DNA of 7,425 nt from Acidobacteriota bacterium (GTDB taxonomy: Bacteria > Acidobacteriota > Terriglobia > Acidiferrales > UBA7541). The notes under the pieces were generated by a model. That model was not told the DNA's origin and searched no databases. It worked only from the letters and a program-made list of their open reading frames with translations. The translations under genes were made by a program, and so were the position numbers. Location of the stretch: assembly GCA_003224515.1 (NCBI GenBank), contig QHZC01000103.1, positions 1,896 to 9,320 of the forward strand, given 5' to 3'. Positions 6,708 through 7,425 of this stretch are shown here, piece by piece (position 1 is the first letter of the stretch; the number at the start of each line of letters is the position of its first letter).

Positions 6708-7425
6708 CTAGAACAAGTTCCAGAGGAACTGGTTGTACACCTCGTGGTGATACTGAACTTCTGGCACTTTGACAAATGTGCCGAGGGCCCGCGGGCAGCG
6801 GTCGGCGGAGGCGCGTTTCAGGTCGCCGTAACGGGCCTTGACGTCGGCGCCGAAGAGCTTCGTCGTCCAGTCCGCCTTCTCGAACGAGCGCAGATTCTTG
6901 ATTTTCGCGGTCTCGCCGTCGAGTCCGGTCTTGAAGATCGAGTACATCACCAGGTAAGGATTCGCGTCGGGTGCGACGGCGCGCACCTCCGTGCGCATGC
7001 TGCGTTCGTTGCCGATGGGGATGCGCACCATCGCGCCACGGTCCACGGGAGAAGCCTTCAGTTGATTGGGCGCCTCGAAGTGCGGATCGAGCCGACGATA
7101 GGCGTTTACGCTGGAATTGAACAACAGGCAGATGTCGTTTCCATGGGTGAGGATGCGGTCAACGAACTCCCAGCCCATCTTGCTGAGTTTCTCTTCCCCC
7201 TTGGGGTCCCAGAACAAGTTCTTGCCGTCTTTGCTGATCGAAACGTTGGTGTGCATGCCGTTGCCGTTGACGCCCACCACAGGCTTCGGCAAGAAGCAAG
7301 CGGTAGAACCCATGTTGGTGGCGACCTGTCGGCAAATCAGCTTGTAAAGCTGGATTTGATCGGCGGCGGAAACCACTTCGCCGTAGCCGTAGTTGATTTC
7401 GAATTGCGAGGGTGCGACTTCCGGG
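6708..7425 (-). CDS. glnA: Glutamine synthetase, C-terminal part (5' end outside the window)
   Basis: The frame is open from the window edge to a TAG at 6710-6708, giving the last 238 residues of a glutamine synthetase, which makes glutamine from glutamate, ammonia and ATP. It begins PEVAPSQFEINYGYGE, carrying two glutamates of the metal/ammonia site. It continues with FLPKPVVGVNGNGMHTNVSI, containing the NGxGMH motif with the glutamate-binding His, then YRRLDPHFEAPNQL, and the arginine-rich nucleotide/substrate segment MRTEVR with the catalytic-site Glu. The methionine-initiated reading at 7376 is internal; the real start is upstream of the window on this strand. The tail ends HHEVYNQFLWNLF, and I see no NLYDLP adenylylation motif like that of E. 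coli GlnA, so this subgroup is probably not controlled by adenylylation. It is convergent with the operon and probably unrelated to it. The family is certain; the exact subtype and symbol are less so. Confidence 0.92.
   Translation of the reverse strand, partial: PEVAPSQFEINYGYGEVVSAADQIQLYKLICRQVATNMGSTACFLPKPVVGVNGNGMHTNVSISKDGKNLFWDPKGEEKLSKMGWEFVDRILTHGNDICLLFNSSVNAYRRLDPHFEAPNQLKASPVDRGAMVRIPIGNERSMRTEVRAVAPDANPYLVMYSIFKTGLDGETAKIKNLRSFEKADWTTKLFGADVKARYGDLKRASADRCPRALGTFVKVPEVQYHHEVYNQFLWNLF

Overview
The window is about 58-60% GC by eye and gene-dense. It carries three complete genes in an apparent operon, flanked by two genes cut by the window edges. The gene set (secreted FG-GAP/ASPIC-UnbV proteins of the CRTAC1 type, a membrane-anchored multihaem cytochrome c fused to TPR repeats, and an AhpD-like peroxidase-related protein) is typical of Acidobacteriota. 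That assignment is an inference from gene content; there is no rRNA or other marker here.

Layout. 1-1221 (+): C-terminal part of an FG-GAP/VCBS beta-propeller protein with an ASPIC/UnbV domain. 1222-1402: intergenic, with a strong intrinsic terminator at 1336-1374. 1403-4294 (+): a 963-residue protein with four to five N-terminal membrane helices, four canonical CXXCH haem sites plus a degenerate fifth (CADCR), a beta-rich linker and five TPR units. 4332-4898 (+): a CMD/AhpD-family protein whose reading frame is interrupted only by an in-frame TGA at 4611-4613. 4910-6625 (+): a complete secreted CRTAC1-like protein, paralogous to the first gene. 6626-6707: convergent intergenic region with a probable bidirectional terminator. 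6708-7425 (-): C-terminal 238 residues of a glutamine synthetase.

Main discovery. The gene at 4332-4898 looks like a selenoprotein that a standard gene caller would split into two ORFs (4332-4613 and 4662-4898) or call a pseudogene. The TGA sits exactly where the second active-site cysteine of the AhpD CXXC motif should be, giving C-H-Y-U. The family signature is otherwise intact: E79-x11-C91-x2-U94-x3-H98, the same spacing as AhpD. Seventeen nucleotides after the TGA begins a GUU triloop closed by a perfect 7-bp stem (4624-4640), which matches the position and loop rule of bacterial SECIS elements.

How the genes may work together (inference). The cytochrome, selenoperoxidase and CRTAC-like genes lie on one strand with gaps of 37 and 11 bp, so they are probably co-transcribed. 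The cytochrome would act at the cell surface or periplasm in electron transfer, the selenoprotein in the cytoplasm in thiol/hydroperoxide chemistry, and the propeller protein after export. No direct biochemical link between them can be read from the sequence.
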